A DNA stretch of 64,000 bases, from positions 1 to 64,000 of the forward strand of contig CBFHYX010000011.1 of NCBI GenBank assembly GCA_965660145.1, written 5' to 3'. The stretch is from JABURQ01 sp029243145. Its GTDB lineage: Bacteria; Planctomycetota; Planctomycetia; Planctomycetales; Planctomycetaceae. The notes beneath the pieces are model-generated. The model saw only the letters and a program-made list of their open reading frames with translations, made no database searches and was not told the origin of the DNA. The translations under genes and the position numbers were made by a program. Of this stretch, positions 1 through 8,023 are shown one piece after another; position 1 is the stretch's first letter, and each line of letters begins with the position of its first letter.

Positions 1-2
1 AT

Positions 3-665
3 CTGTATGCCGACCGCAATCTGGTCGATCAGGTTCTGGCACTCATCGCTGCCGACATTAACGGCGGCAGTCGCACCGACACCGGTCGCAAGGGCATGGA
101 TTACTGGCACATCTGTGTGCTGGCCGCGGCCAGACTTGGCTGCGATTTCACGTACGATCAGTTGCAGGACCTGGCCGAAAACCATCGCAACCTGCGGGCC
201 ATCATGGGATTGGGCGACTGCGATGAAACCGAATTTCCATGGCGAACCATCCGCAACAACCTCTGTCTTCTGAAACCGGAAACCATTGCTCAGATCAGCC
301 ATTTGATTGTGAAAGCCGGTCATCAAATTGTTCCCGAAGCGATTGAAAAAGTGCGTGCTGATTCCTTCGTAATGGAAACCAGCATTCACTATCCCACAGA
401 AAGTTCACTCCTGTATGACGGGCTGCGAACAATCCTTTCTCGGTGCGTGACACTGGCCGATGAACACGGTGTGAACGGCTGGCGTCAGCACACTCACTTA
501 CTGAAGAAAGTGAAGAAGCTTAATCGCGACATCAACCGCATCGCGGCGAAGAAAGGTCCCCACTACAAAAGGCGCATGCAACCGCTGTACTCCGAATTGC
601 TGCGTTCATTGCAGGCGTGTTGGGAAGATTTAAAACATCCGTCCAATACTCAAAGGCCCGAATGA
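3..665 (+). mobile_element. truncated ISNCY-like transposase (left end outside window)
   Basis: The frame is open from the window edge, so the N-terminus lies outside. Recognisable family segments, in order, are GMDYWHICVLAAARLG, the block around LAENHRNLRAIMG, VKAGHQIV, METSIHYPTESSLLYDGL and GWRQHTHLLKKVKKL. These match my recollection of ISNCY-type transposases, where the HYPT block carries a DDE-type acidic residue. Known relatives continue well past this point, so the protein is probably cut near position 600-631. There the frame runs into the remnant of a secreted-protein gene read from the other strand. The last 10-20 residues (ending NTQRPE) would then be read-through into foreign sequence. 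The exact junction cannot be fixed by eye. The family call is fairly secure; activity is unlikely. Confidence 0.6.
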
Positions 666-882
666 TGGCCTGCTGCTCGGCAGCCGACCAGGTCCCCAGA
701 TCTCCATCCGCGACTGTTTTATAACCCAAGTTCGCGCCGCTGCCGCCATCGTCGCCTTGATTCCAGAATTCAACCTGGAAAGCCCCCGCATTCAAGACCG
801 TTTGAGCGGATGCGACTGAATTCGAGATCAACAATGTCGCAAAGAGACATCCCAAGCTTATTAACCGTTGAATCTGCAGCAT
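632..882 (-). pseudogene. 5' fragment of a secreted protein gene cut by the transposase segment
   Basis: Reading leftward from an ATG at 882, preceded by a strong GGAGGAAG ribosome binding site, there is a good signal peptide (cut near SVASA|QT) followed by about 60 residues ending in RAFEYWTDVL. That last block resembles the start of secreted planctomycete and PEP-CTERM-associated proteins in which an 'AF.YW..VL' segment precedes a larger domain. After about position 632 the reading becomes unlike protein and lies over the end of the transposase reading frame. I infer that the gene was truncated by insertion or rearrangement and that the remainder is lost or lies beyond the left edge. Function unknown. 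Confidence 0.5.
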
Positions 883-1386
883 TGTCTTCCTCCATGAAGG
901 CAATTTGTATCGAGACTTCTCAACTTCAGAGTGTTCCGTCTCAAAATAATTCGTAAAACGCGCACGGGTAACGGTGGGGATACAGTTGATCTATTCGGTG
1001 TAATCGTGAAAGGGGTTAATCCCGAGTGGTCGAGATCGGTCGATTCAGTCTAGAGGGACCGGGTGAAAGCTCAGAGTGAACACATCCCCTCTAGTTGCTC
1101 TCATCCTCTCATTGAGAATAACCGTTAGAGTCAGCCAATGATCAAAGTGCTGGACGGGACTGAAAGCATCACAGAGTGACCGACCAAACAAATGGCCGGG
1201 AGGCGAATGTCACAAGCTGTCTGCGGCCACCCAAGTTATTCCCTTTGCGGGTCTGCGTATTGGCGTGAATCAATTTGTCTATCGTGAGAACACTGGGGGT
1301 TTCACTGCGTTCGTCCCCCAGCCACGCATGCAAAGCGTGTTATGCGTCGGGTGGTGGACGGCGAAGCGGAAGCTCCCGAATGTCAT

Positions 1387-1436
1387 GGCCTCTTGTGCTA
1401 ACGCACCCCGTTTGACGAGCAAACGGGGCTACCCTT
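1387..1436 (-). repeat. dispersed repeat, copy 1 (hairpin CCCCGTTTG/CAAACGGGG)
   Basis: About 50 bp that reappear on the opposite strand at 20803-20851 with a few changes. The core is a stem CCCCGTTTG, loop of five, CAAACGGGG, flanked on one side by GGGTAGCC and on the other by CACAAGAGGCC. The hairpin plus copy number suggests a REP-like or non-autonomous element. Confidence 0.65.
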
Positions 1437-1461
1437 CATTCAAGCCTCTTTTTTTTGTTTT

Positions 1462-1489
1462 CCTCTGCGCCTCCGCGCCTTTGCGTGAG
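1462..1489 (+). repeat. CCTCTGCGC...TTTGCGTGAG-type dispersed repeat
   Basis: A 28-base copy of a widespread bacterial intergenic motif. A related copy is at 46481-46508 on the other strand, and a weaker one is at about 49107-49142. It follows a run of T residues. Role unknown. Confidence 0.5.
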
Positions 1490-1560
1490 TCTAATTCTCT
1501 CACTTGTGACAAGCCGACCGGTGCCAGCCGATTTCATTTTCTTTGCGTGATAAACGTGTC

Positions 1561-1766
1561 GGGTGGCTGGGGCGTTCTCAAAGTTGCAGTCTAGAGGAAC
1601 CCGGTTTTTTGTGTTGGCGACGATCTGCTTGATCACGAACATGGCCCCAGATGAGAGAGGTTCCCGCTGAATTTTCTGGGGATATCGATGATCAGATTTC
1701 ATTGATCACCCGATGCTCAATCGAACGTCATTCTTAATTGACATTCTGTTAGTGCCCCAGCCACCC
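1561..1766. repeat. MITE-like element with TIR GGGTGGCTGGGGC, copy 1
   Basis: A 206-bp segment begins GGGTGGCTGGGGCG and ends GTGCCCCAGCCACCC, which are inverted complements of each other over 13 bp. It contains an internal GGCCCCAGATGA at 1643-1654. A second segment with the same ends, 196 bp long, lies at 43293-43488, and a half copy lies at 46376-46470. No open frame inside is convincing. Termini plus conserved size suggest a miniature inverted-repeat element; no target-site duplication could be established by eye. Confidence 0.55.
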
Positions 1767-1870
1767 ACACTGTAAATTCTCGGCGTCCTCAGCGAACTCA
1801 GCCGTAGAAACCATTTCTCGGCGTTCTTGCGAACGCAGCTACGATCCCTTAGCGTCTTTGCGTCAGAAAA

Positions 1871-2295
1871 TTGATCTTGCCGATCATGAGTTACCAGAGT
1901 TACCTTTCGTGGTTCGCCTGACGGTGAATCGATCTTTGGCAATTTAAAGTCATCACAACCGGTTTATGAGAGTCGGGTGCCATGCTCTCACCGCAACGCG
2001 GGGTGAGCATGAGCAATGGCGGCTCAAAAAACGAATAGCGTGTTTAAGAATGACGACCACTGTAACGTGAGAAAGGAAGCGATCTCGCGTGACGTGGAAA
2101 ATGCGTTCCGACAAAAATCGGCATCTCACCAAAACGAGGTCATCGGCGTAAACCTTAGAGAGCCAACAGCTTGCTCAAGGGTACACAAGATTTGGAATCA
2201 AGATTTGGCAACATTCGCGCCAAGATTTGGTCAACATTCGGTCAAGGTGTGTCCCCGATTTTCCGAATCTTGACATCTTGAAACGGCTGTTGAGT
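1871..2295 (-). repeat. long dispersed repeat, copy A (inverted relative to copy B at 20204-20636)
   Basis: Read on the minus strand, this block aligns along its whole length with 20204-20636 at roughly 80-85 percent by eye. It starts at ACTCAACAGCCGTTTCAAG, passes through tandem 'AATCTTG' blocks, a CACGTCACGCGAGATCGCTTCC block and a strong hairpin, and ends near GGCGAACCACGAA. Both copies carry an aligned stretch encoding PKIDSP.GEPR, but copy A has a one-base difference just before it, so a shared full-length protein is not supported. The copies lie 18 kb apart in inverted orientation. Confidence 0.75.
1981..2011. repeat. hairpin inside repeat copy A
   Basis: A 31-base imperfect palindrome beginning CATGCTCTCACCGC and ending GGGGTGAGCATG. 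The identical structure in reverse is at 20489-20519 in copy B. Stem conservation across diverged copies suggests that the secondary structure matters. Confidence 0.65.
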
Positions 2296-2327
2296 ATTCA
2301 GAATAAACGATCAACAATTGGGGAGGT

Positions 2328-3683
2328 TCACTCACCCACCAACACGACACGCAGATCCATCACATTGGTATTCGTCGGGCCGGTGTTGATCAAGCCGTCC
2401 AGTTGTGCAAAAAACGGATACGCATTCTGCACGTCACGATAGTCGTCTGGATTGATGCCCAATGCCGTCATGCGTGCGATCAAGTCTGCATCAACAAACG
2501 CACCCGCCGCATCAGTCGGGCCGTCTTCTCCATCGGTTCCGCCCGAGAGAATGGAAATCCGGTCCGGCGAGCTTTGCAATGTGGTTAATGCCGACAACAC
2601 CAGTTGCTGATTTCGTCCCCCTTTGCGCGGCTGATCAGTTGGTGAGAACGTGACGGTTGGCTCTCCACCCGACAAGATACACGCCGGTGGCAACAAGGAC
2701 TCTTCGCCATTACGAATCCGTAACGCCAAATTGGCCAAGTCACTACCGTATTGGTCAGCGTCTCCTTCATTTTCTGAACCGAGCGACCGCACCACGTAAC
2801 CTAATTGTTCCGCCTTCACTTTTGCGGCGTCGATTGCCACCTGATTACTGCCAATCAGCAGATTGCTGACATGACTTGGAAACTCGATTTCCTGATCCGA
2901 TGCCAGCGAATCTTCTAACACGGCTTTGACATTCGCTGGGATCGCTTCGCGACTGCCATACTTCAAATCCAGAACTTTGAGAGCTTGCTGCGGCGTCGAA
3001 GAATCACCGACAGTGGGACCGGATGCGATCACATCGAGCGGATCACCGACCACATCAGAAATAATCAGAGACACGATCTCCCCTGCCCCGGAGGCGGCGT
3101 GAGCCAGTCGTCCACCTTTCACAGCCGAGAGTTGTTTCCGCACGCAGTTGAGTTGATTGATGGTGGCGCCGTTCAGCATAAGATGGCGTGTCACTGCTTG
3201 TTTATCGGCAAGAGTGATCCCCTCGACGGGAGCCGGCATCAAGGCACTTCCTCCCCCCGAAATCAGAATCAGACAAAGATCGCGTTTGCCACAGGAGCGA
3301 GCTAACTTCAAAATTTGTTGAGTGCCGGTGACTCCCGCTGCGGTCGGTTCATTCACTCCCGCCGGTCGCGCACCGTGCAAATGGATGAACTCCATTTCTT
3401 GGGCACAGTTTTCGGGAACGTTGACCCAACCCATCAGTTTGTCTCGACAGAGTGTGGGGCCAAGCGTATCGATGACGGCAGAAGCCATGGCGGCTCCTGC
3501 TTTGCCGCCTCCCATGACGACAATTCGATCCCAGTCGGACAGTACAATTTTTCGATCCCGAATGCAGAGTGTCTCATCCTCAACACGCAGCACGCGCGGA
3601 ATCAAGACTTCGGGACGAACCGCATCGACGCCGGATTGCCAGATCGAGAGCGCATCGGAAGACAGAGTATTTGCGGTGGTCAT
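2328..3683 (-). CDS. glycerate 2-kinase, DUF4147/MOFRL family
   Basis: A cytoplasmic kinase predicted to phosphorylate glycerate to 2-phosphoglycerate, feeding C2/C3 acids into glycolysis. The N-terminal DUF4147 half carries VVMGGGKAG at residues 54-62 and LILISGGGSALMPAP. The C-terminal MOFRL half carries SGGEPTVTF, GGRNQQLVL and ILSGGTDGEDGPTDAAGA, all hallmark blocks. The length of 451 residues is normal. I chose the ATG at 3683 rather than one 21 bases upstream because AGGA sits at a suitable distance before it and the protein then begins MTTAN like its relatives. It stands alone, with repeat copy A just downstream. Confidence 0.93.
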   Translation of the reverse strand: MTTANTLSSDALSIWQSGVDAVRPEVLIPRVLRVEDETLCIRDRKIVLSDWDRIVVMGGGKAGAAMASAVIDTLGPTLCRDKLMGWVNVPENCAQEMEFIHLHGARPAGVNEPTAAGVTGTQQILKLARSCGKRDLCLILISGGGSALMPAPVEGITLADKQAVTRHLMLNGATINQLNCVRKQLSAVKGGRLAHAASGAGEIVSLIISDVVGDPLDVIASGPTVGDSSTPQQALKVLDLKYGSREAIPANVKAVLEDSLASDQEIEFPSHVSNLLIGSNQVAIDAAKVKAEQLGYVVRSLGSENEGDADQYGSDLANLALRIRNGEESLLPPACILSGGEPTVTFSPTDQPRKGGRNQQLVLSALTTLQSSPDRISILSGGTDGEDGPTDAAGAFVDADLIARMTALGINPDDYRDVQNAYPFFAQLDGLINTGPTNTNVMDLRVVLVGE

Positions 3684-3762
3684 TGAATCGAATCCTGATC
3701 GCAACGAGAATCGTTGTATCAGAGTTCAGTCAGCCGCAGAGATCAAGTGTGAACCGCAGAGT

Positions 3763-3975
3763 TCAGGCACTCGGTCGCATCGATGAATATAAAGAGAGCA
3801 GTTCGTACAGATCGGCACTAATTTTGACTTCGTCATCGGCGAAATCGTGCAACCAGGTACTGTCCCATTTCACCGCTTCCCGGATGATATTCGTGAACTC
3901 ATCGAGTTTCATCGAAACATCTGCCGGGGAACCGTGATTATCGTCACCGAGATATAATTTCAATCGAGGCTGCAT
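3763..3975 (-). CDS. small conserved-looking hypothetical protein
   Basis: A 70-residue acidic protein from an ATG at 3975 (MQPRLKLYLGDD) ending LLSLYSSMRPSA. It has no signal peptide or membrane segment. The composition (mixed charge, aromatic residues spread through) and the position just upstream of and parallel to the glycerate kinase support a real gene. I do not recognise a family. It ends 79 bases before the kinase start, so the two could share a transcript. Confidence 0.5.
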   Translation of the reverse strand: MQPRLKLYLGDDNHGSPADVSMKLDEFTNIIREAVKWDSTWLHDFADDEVKISADLYELLSLYSSMRPSA

Positions 3976-4005
3976 GTTGCACCTTCCTTGGTTGCGACCG
4001 TCCAT

Positions 4006-4359
4006 CCATAAGACGCTTGAGGGGAAATTCGTCTTCTTCCTATATCGACTCCTCCGATGCGATTCTTGATAAGTAATTCCGAAAAAAACGATTGCGTCTT
4101 TACCGGGGTTCGTGGGGCTTCTGTGAACCCGGTGGACTTAGGGTATTGCAGGGGACAGACTCAGCATGCCTTCTGACGATGACAAGCGGCAACGACTGCC
4201 GAAGAGTTGCAAGAATGGCAGAATCGGCCTCTCGGAGCCCTCTCGACAGGCAGGAATTGCCGAACAAAATTCTCGCAAGAATGTGGGGAATTCTTTGTGG
4301 ATGAGTGAACCACTCGTTACGATGGCAACTAGACCCTTTCCCTTCGATGTTCATCTCTT
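4006..4359. other. 354-base intergenic region with no recognised content
   Basis: This separates the divergently transcribed small protein and tex. It should contain promoters for both. I see no convincing sigma-70 boxes, repeat or RNA structure. Confidence 0.5.
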
Positions 4360-6774
4360 ATGTCGCATCAGACCAAGATTGATCTTGTTTCCCTCGCGCA
4401 AGAATTGCGTTTCGATCTTAATCAAGTCGAACAGACGCTTGCTTTGCTGGATGAAGGGAATACCGTTCCGTTTATCACCCGCTATCGGAAAGAACGTACC
4501 GGTGGGCTCGACGAGGAGCAAATTCGGACCATCCAAAAGGCAGCCTCCGAACGAAGACAGGTTGCCGAGCGTGCAGATGCGATTCTGAGATTGGTTTCGG
4601 CTCAAGGGAAAATGACCGACGAATTGCAACAAGCGATTCATCAGGCAGACTCTCTCAAGCGGCTCGAAGATCTTTATCTCCCTTACCGCCCCAAACGCCA
4701 ATCCCGCGCCACTCAGGCTCGTGAACGGGGACTCGAACCTCTCGCAAACACCATCTGGGATGGCAAAACCCCTCAAGACGAACTCGACGCTGCGGCGAGT
4801 TCATTTATCGATCCCGAGAAGGATGTCAATACTGCCGAAGATGCTCTACGTGGGGCGGCCGACATCATTGGCGAGCGGATCGGCGAGAATGCCGACTTCC
4901 GTCAGTTCAGTCGCGAGATTGGAAAACGAACTGGCAAGTTTTGTGTCTCTGTGACGAAAGCCCACAAGGAGCAAGCGCAAAACTCTGACTATCGAGACTA
5001 CCTTGATTACTCGGAAGCGATCACAAAGATCCCCCCTCACCGCATGCTGGCCGTCAATCGGGGTGAGAAAGAAGGAATTCTCCGCAACCGTTTCACTTGG
5101 GATGTCGAAACTGCTGATATCAAAATTGCCAATTCACTCTCCTTAACCGATCACCCCGCGGGTCAATTCATTCGAGACTGTATTCGGGACGCGCTGGATC
5201 GATTCATCGGTCCTGCTCTGGACCGAGAGTTTCGTCGTGAAGCGACCGAAGCCGCTGAGAAGCACGCCGTTGATGTCTTCGCCAAGAACTTACGAAACCT
5301 CTTATTGCAACCTCCTTTGCGTGGCAAGACTCTGCTGGCGGTTGATCCCGGATTTCGGACAGGCTGTAAGTTGGCCGTCTTGGATACCTGCGGTACCTTG
5401 GTCAAAGCAGATCTGATTTATGTGACAGGGTCCGACGATAAACGGATCGAAAATGAGCAGAAGCTTGCCGACCTGATCAAAGAACACAATTGCGAGTTGA
5501 TCGCTATCGGGAACGGGACGGCCTGCCGAGAGACTGAGGAACTCGTTTCCTCGGTCATCAAAAAACATTGCCCAGAACTCAGGTATCTCATTGCGAATGA
5601 GGCGGGCGCTTCGATCTATTCAACTTCGGCAATCGCTCGGCAGGAGTTTCCTGAACTCGATGCCACTGTACGAGGTACGATCTCACTTGGGCGTCGTGTG
5701 ATCGATCCTCTGTCGGAATTGGTAAAGATTGATCCACAGCATCTGGGGGTCGGCATGTATCAGCACGACGTCACCCCACGGTTATTGCAAGACTCATTGG
5801 AAGAGGTGATTGAGTCGTGCGTCAACTATGTAGGCGTCGACCTCAACACAGCGTCTGTTTCGTTGTTACAACGAGTCTCCGGTTTGAACCAGCTCATCGC
5901 CCGCCGAATCTGTGATTTCCGGCAGCAACATGGACAAATCAAAAAACGCAAACAACTCTTAGAGGTGGCCGGCATTGGGGATGCCACATTCACTCAGGCA
6001 GCCGGATTTTTGAAAATTCGGGAAAGTGAAGATCCTCTCGACGCCACTTGGATTCATCCTGAAAGCTACGACGAGGCACGCAAACTTCTCTCCGCGTTGA
6101 ATGTTCAACCGCACGAAATTCTGGAAAAAGACCGGATCCCTCAAGCACTCGAAGGGAGATCCCGCGAAGAGCTTGCCACTCAGCTTTCATTTAGCCGTAC
6201 GAAGTTAGACGAATTGATCACGGCTCTTTCTCGTCCCGATCAAGATCCCCGTGGTGAACATGCCAAGCCGGCATTCAAGCAGGGAATCCTGAAGCTGGAA
6301 GATTTGCATCCCGGCATGGAGCTGACAGGAACGATTCTGAACGTGGTGGATTTCGGTGCATTTGTGGACTTTGGTTTGAAAGACAGCGGCTTGGTCCACA
6401 TCAGCCAAATGTCCTCCAATTTCATCAAGTCGCCACACGATGTTGTAGGAGTCGGCGACTCGATGACCGTCTGGGTTCTCGATATTGATGAGCAACGCAA
6501 ACGAGTCGGCCTCACCATGATCAAACCGGGAACGGAACCACCGGCGAAAACCACACAGCCTACTAAGACTCAACAGACGGACCAGAGAAAGCCCGCTGCT
6601 TTATCAACCAGCAAGCAGGCATCGTCTCGTAAAACACCAGCGAAAAAACCGTCTCCAACGAAGTCGCCTCGACCTAAGAAGAAGCCCGAGCCACCTCTCC
6701 CAGAGGTCGAAGAAGGACAAACTCTCCGCGGGTTTGATGAACTCAAAGCACTCTGGAAACAAAACGAGAAGTAA
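4360..6774 (+). CDS. tex: Tex-like RNA-binding transcription accessory protein
   Basis: Tex family proteins bind nucleic acid through an S1 domain and affect transcription and stress tolerance. The domain order is complete: Tex N-terminal helical domain (about 1-190, with FITRYRKERTGGLDEEQIR), YqgF-like RNase H fold (LLAVDPGFRTGCKLAVLD, about residue 325), helix-hairpin-helix segment (VNYVGVDLNTASVSLL onward), and S1 domain at about 648-722 (LTGTILNVVDFGAFVDFGLK). A basic Lys/Pro/Thr-rich tail of about 80 residues follows and is longer than in the Escherichia coli protein, giving 804 residues. The gene converges on ruvA with four bases between stop codons. Confidence 0.95.
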   Translation: MSHQTKIDLVSLAQELRFDLNQVEQTLALLDEGNTVPFITRYRKERTGGLDEEQIRTIQKAASERRQVAERADAILRLVSAQGKMTDELQQAIHQADSLKRLEDLYLPYRPKRQSRATQARERGLEPLANTIWDGKTPQDELDAAASSFIDPEKDVNTAEDALRGAADIIGERIGENADFRQFSREIGKRTGKFCVSVTKAHKEQAQNSDYRDYLDYSEAITKIPPHRMLAVNRGEKEGILRNRFTWDVETADIKIANSLSLTDHPAGQFIRDCIRDALDRFIGPALDREFRREATEAAEKHAVDVFAKNLRNLLLQPPLRGKTLLAVDPGFRTGCKLAVLDTCGTLVKADLIYVTGSDDKRIENEQKLADLIKEHNCELIAIGNGTACRETEELVSSVIKKHCPELRYLIANEAGASIYSTSAIARQEFPELDATVRGTISLGRRVIDPLSELVKIDPQHLGVGMYQHDVTPRLLQDSLEEVIESCVNYVGVDLNTASVSLLQRVSGLNQLIARRICDFRQQHGQIKKRKQLLEVAGIGDATFTQAAGFLKIRESEDPLDATWIHPESYDEARKLLSALNVQPHEILEKDRIPQALEGRSREELATQLSFSRTKLDELITALSRPDQDPRGEHAKPAFKQGILKLEDLHPGMELTGTILNVVDFGAFVDFGLKDSGLVHISQMSSNFIKSPHDVVGVGDSMTVWVLDIDEQRKRVGLTMIKPGTEPPAKTTQPTKTQQTDQRKPAALSTSKQASSRKTPAKKPSPTKSPRPKKKPEPPLPEVEEGQTLRGFDELKALWKQNEK

Positions 6775-6778
6775 TCTG

Positions 6779-7399
6779 CTACGCTCGCTCGCGTTTGTAG
6801 ATTTCCGTCAACAAATCTTCGACCGATTTGTAAGTGGTCTTTCCGTCCATTACGACTTCGAGCTTCTGGCGAGCATTCGCGGGAGAATGACCAAGGGCAA
6901 TCAAGGCTTCATAAGCTTCTGAGGCAATGTCACGAGCCTTCGGTTCGTGTGGAACATCTGATGCCACTATCAGCGCAAACTTTGCCATTTTACGACGCAG
7001 CTTGGCAATGATACGGTCTGCCATGGCAGGACCAATTCCCGGCAATGTGCTCAGTTGCTTGGGATCCTGGTCTTCAATGGCCGTTGCCACTTCTCGTACC
7101 GGACGCACCATGGCGCGCAGAGCTTTCTTGACGCCCACGCCATCAACAGAACAAATCAAATCAAAAAACTCCCGTTCGGCTTGTGACAAAAATCCAATCA
7201 TTCGCGGAACCATTCGTCCTTGCTGAGGATTGCCTTCCAAAAACTCGATCGTCTGTAATGAAACTTCTTCGTCGAGCTTCGCATGGAGTTGACGGCGAAC
7301 AAATTCAGGAATCAATACTTCATAATGAAACGGGCCGGCTTCAATTTGAGCGGCCGTTTCACCCAACGCGACGAGCTTACCTGTGATGCGTGTGATCAT
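6779..7399 (-). CDS. ruvA: Holliday junction branch migration protein RuvA
   Basis: RuvA binds the four-way DNA junction and loads the RuvB motor. The 206-residue protein has the N-terminal OB fold (MITRITGKLVAL, EFLEGNPQQGRM), the helix-hairpin-helix pair (DLICSVDGVGVKKALRA and LSTLPGIGPAMADRIIAKL, about 80-140) and a C-terminal three-helix domain (EAYEALIALGHSPANARQKL) that would contact RuvB. It lies 29 bases downstream of ruvC in the same direction, so ruvC-ruvA are probably cotranscribed behind ispF and cysS. No ruvB is in the window. Confidence 0.95.
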   Translation of the reverse strand: MITRITGKLVALGETAAQIEAGPFHYEVLIPEFVRRQLHAKLDEEVSLQTIEFLEGNPQQGRMVPRMIGFLSQAEREFFDLICSVDGVGVKKALRAMVRPVREVATAIEDQDPKQLSTLPGIGPAMADRIIAKLRRKMAKFALIVASDVPHEPKARDIASEAYEALIALGHSPANARQKLEVVMDGKTTYKSVEDLLTEIYKRERA

Positions 7400-7428
7400 G
7401 AGAATCAGTCAATCGTTAGAGAAACACT

Positions 7429-7965
7429 TCAAGCAGCAAACTTGATACTGTGATACAAACAAAGAGCCACTGCCGTCGCATCGGCGACGTCGTTCGGTTC
7501 GAGAATCGACTTCAGACCAAGTTCTCGCTGAACAGCAAACTGCACCTGCTCTTTTCCCGCCCGCCCGCTACCCGTTAATAATTTTTTGATTTCACGCGGC
7601 GAGTAATCGAGAACAGGAATTTCGCGTTCTGCCGCCTGACAAAGAATCGCGCCTCGCACATGCGCCATTTTGATCGTTGTTTGTGGATTCTCGGGCATGG
7701 CGTAAACCTGCTCGATGGCGACCGCTTTGGGCTGATATTGTTCCATCACTTCTCGTAACCCAATCGCGATTTCGCAAATGCGTTGAGCGAGTGTCTTCTT
7801 AGCGTCCGAACGAACGACTCCTCCTTCCCGCAAAACGGGACCGCGAGATGTCCGTTCCAGAACGGCGTAACCGGTACACGTCAACGACGGATCGATCCCC
7901 AGAATCCGCTCGGGAAGATCCGAAAGGGAGTTTTGGATTTTGGATTGCGGATTAGGGATGGTCAT
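7429..7965 (-). CDS. ruvC: Holliday junction resolvase RuvC
   Basis: RuvC is the endonuclease that cuts Holliday junctions symmetrically. The acidic active site is visible: Asp in ILGIDPSLTCTGY, Glu in VAIEQVYA, and His/Asp residues in the C-terminal NDVADATAVALCLYH block. The likely start is the ATG at 7965, giving 178 residues. An alternative upstream ATG at 8064 would overlap cysS and add about 33 residues with no resemblance to RuvC. The first 15 residues from 7965 (MTIPNPQSKIQNS) are encoded by an inverted heptamer-type repeat, so this N-terminus is an add-on and the native start codon may have been lost. Neighbours are cysS upstream and ruvA downstream. Confidence 0.92.
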   Translation of the reverse strand: MTIPNPQSKIQNSLSDLPERILGIDPSLTCTGYAVLERTSRGPVLREGGVVRSDAKKTLAQRICEIAIGLREVMEQYQPKAVAIEQVYAMPENPQTTIKMAHVRGAILCQAAEREIPVLDYSPREIKKLLTGSGRAGKEQVQFAVQRELGLKSILEPNDVADATAVALCLYHSIKFAA

Positions 7966-8021
7966 GCAGAATGCCGTTTTCTTGTTTCTGAATCCAAAAT
8001 CCTCAATCACCAATCCAAAAT
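7931..8021. repeat. inverted ATCCAAAATCC-type repeat across the ruvC start
   Basis: The left arm (7931-7960, TTTTGGATTTTGGATTGCGG...) and right arm (7990-8021, GAATCCAAAATCC...CCAATCCAAAAT) are approximate inverted complements around a 29-base spacer. The unit resembles the ATCCAAA-type short repeats common in cyanobacterial genomes. It fills the cysS-ruvC gap and supplies the first codons of ruvC. Confidence 0.6.
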
Positions 8022-8023
8022 GT

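Larger units (their letters stand above)
904..2327. other. 1.4 kb non-coding region rich in dispersed repeats
   Basis: No convincing gene lies here. Open frames on both strands run across palindromic and dispersed repeats and have no ribosome binding sites or family resemblance. The interval holds several repeats annotated separately: an A/T-tailed 'CTCTGCG..TTTGCGTGAG' repeat, a TIR-bounded element, and a 425-bp repeat that recurs inverted near 20.2-20.6 kb. The stretch 904-1386 shows no recognisable structure. Confidence 0.7.

Noticed and set aside
1265..1594. 109-codon open frame in the first repeat cluster
   Set aside because: It spans three repeat types, with no family resemblance or ribosome binding site.
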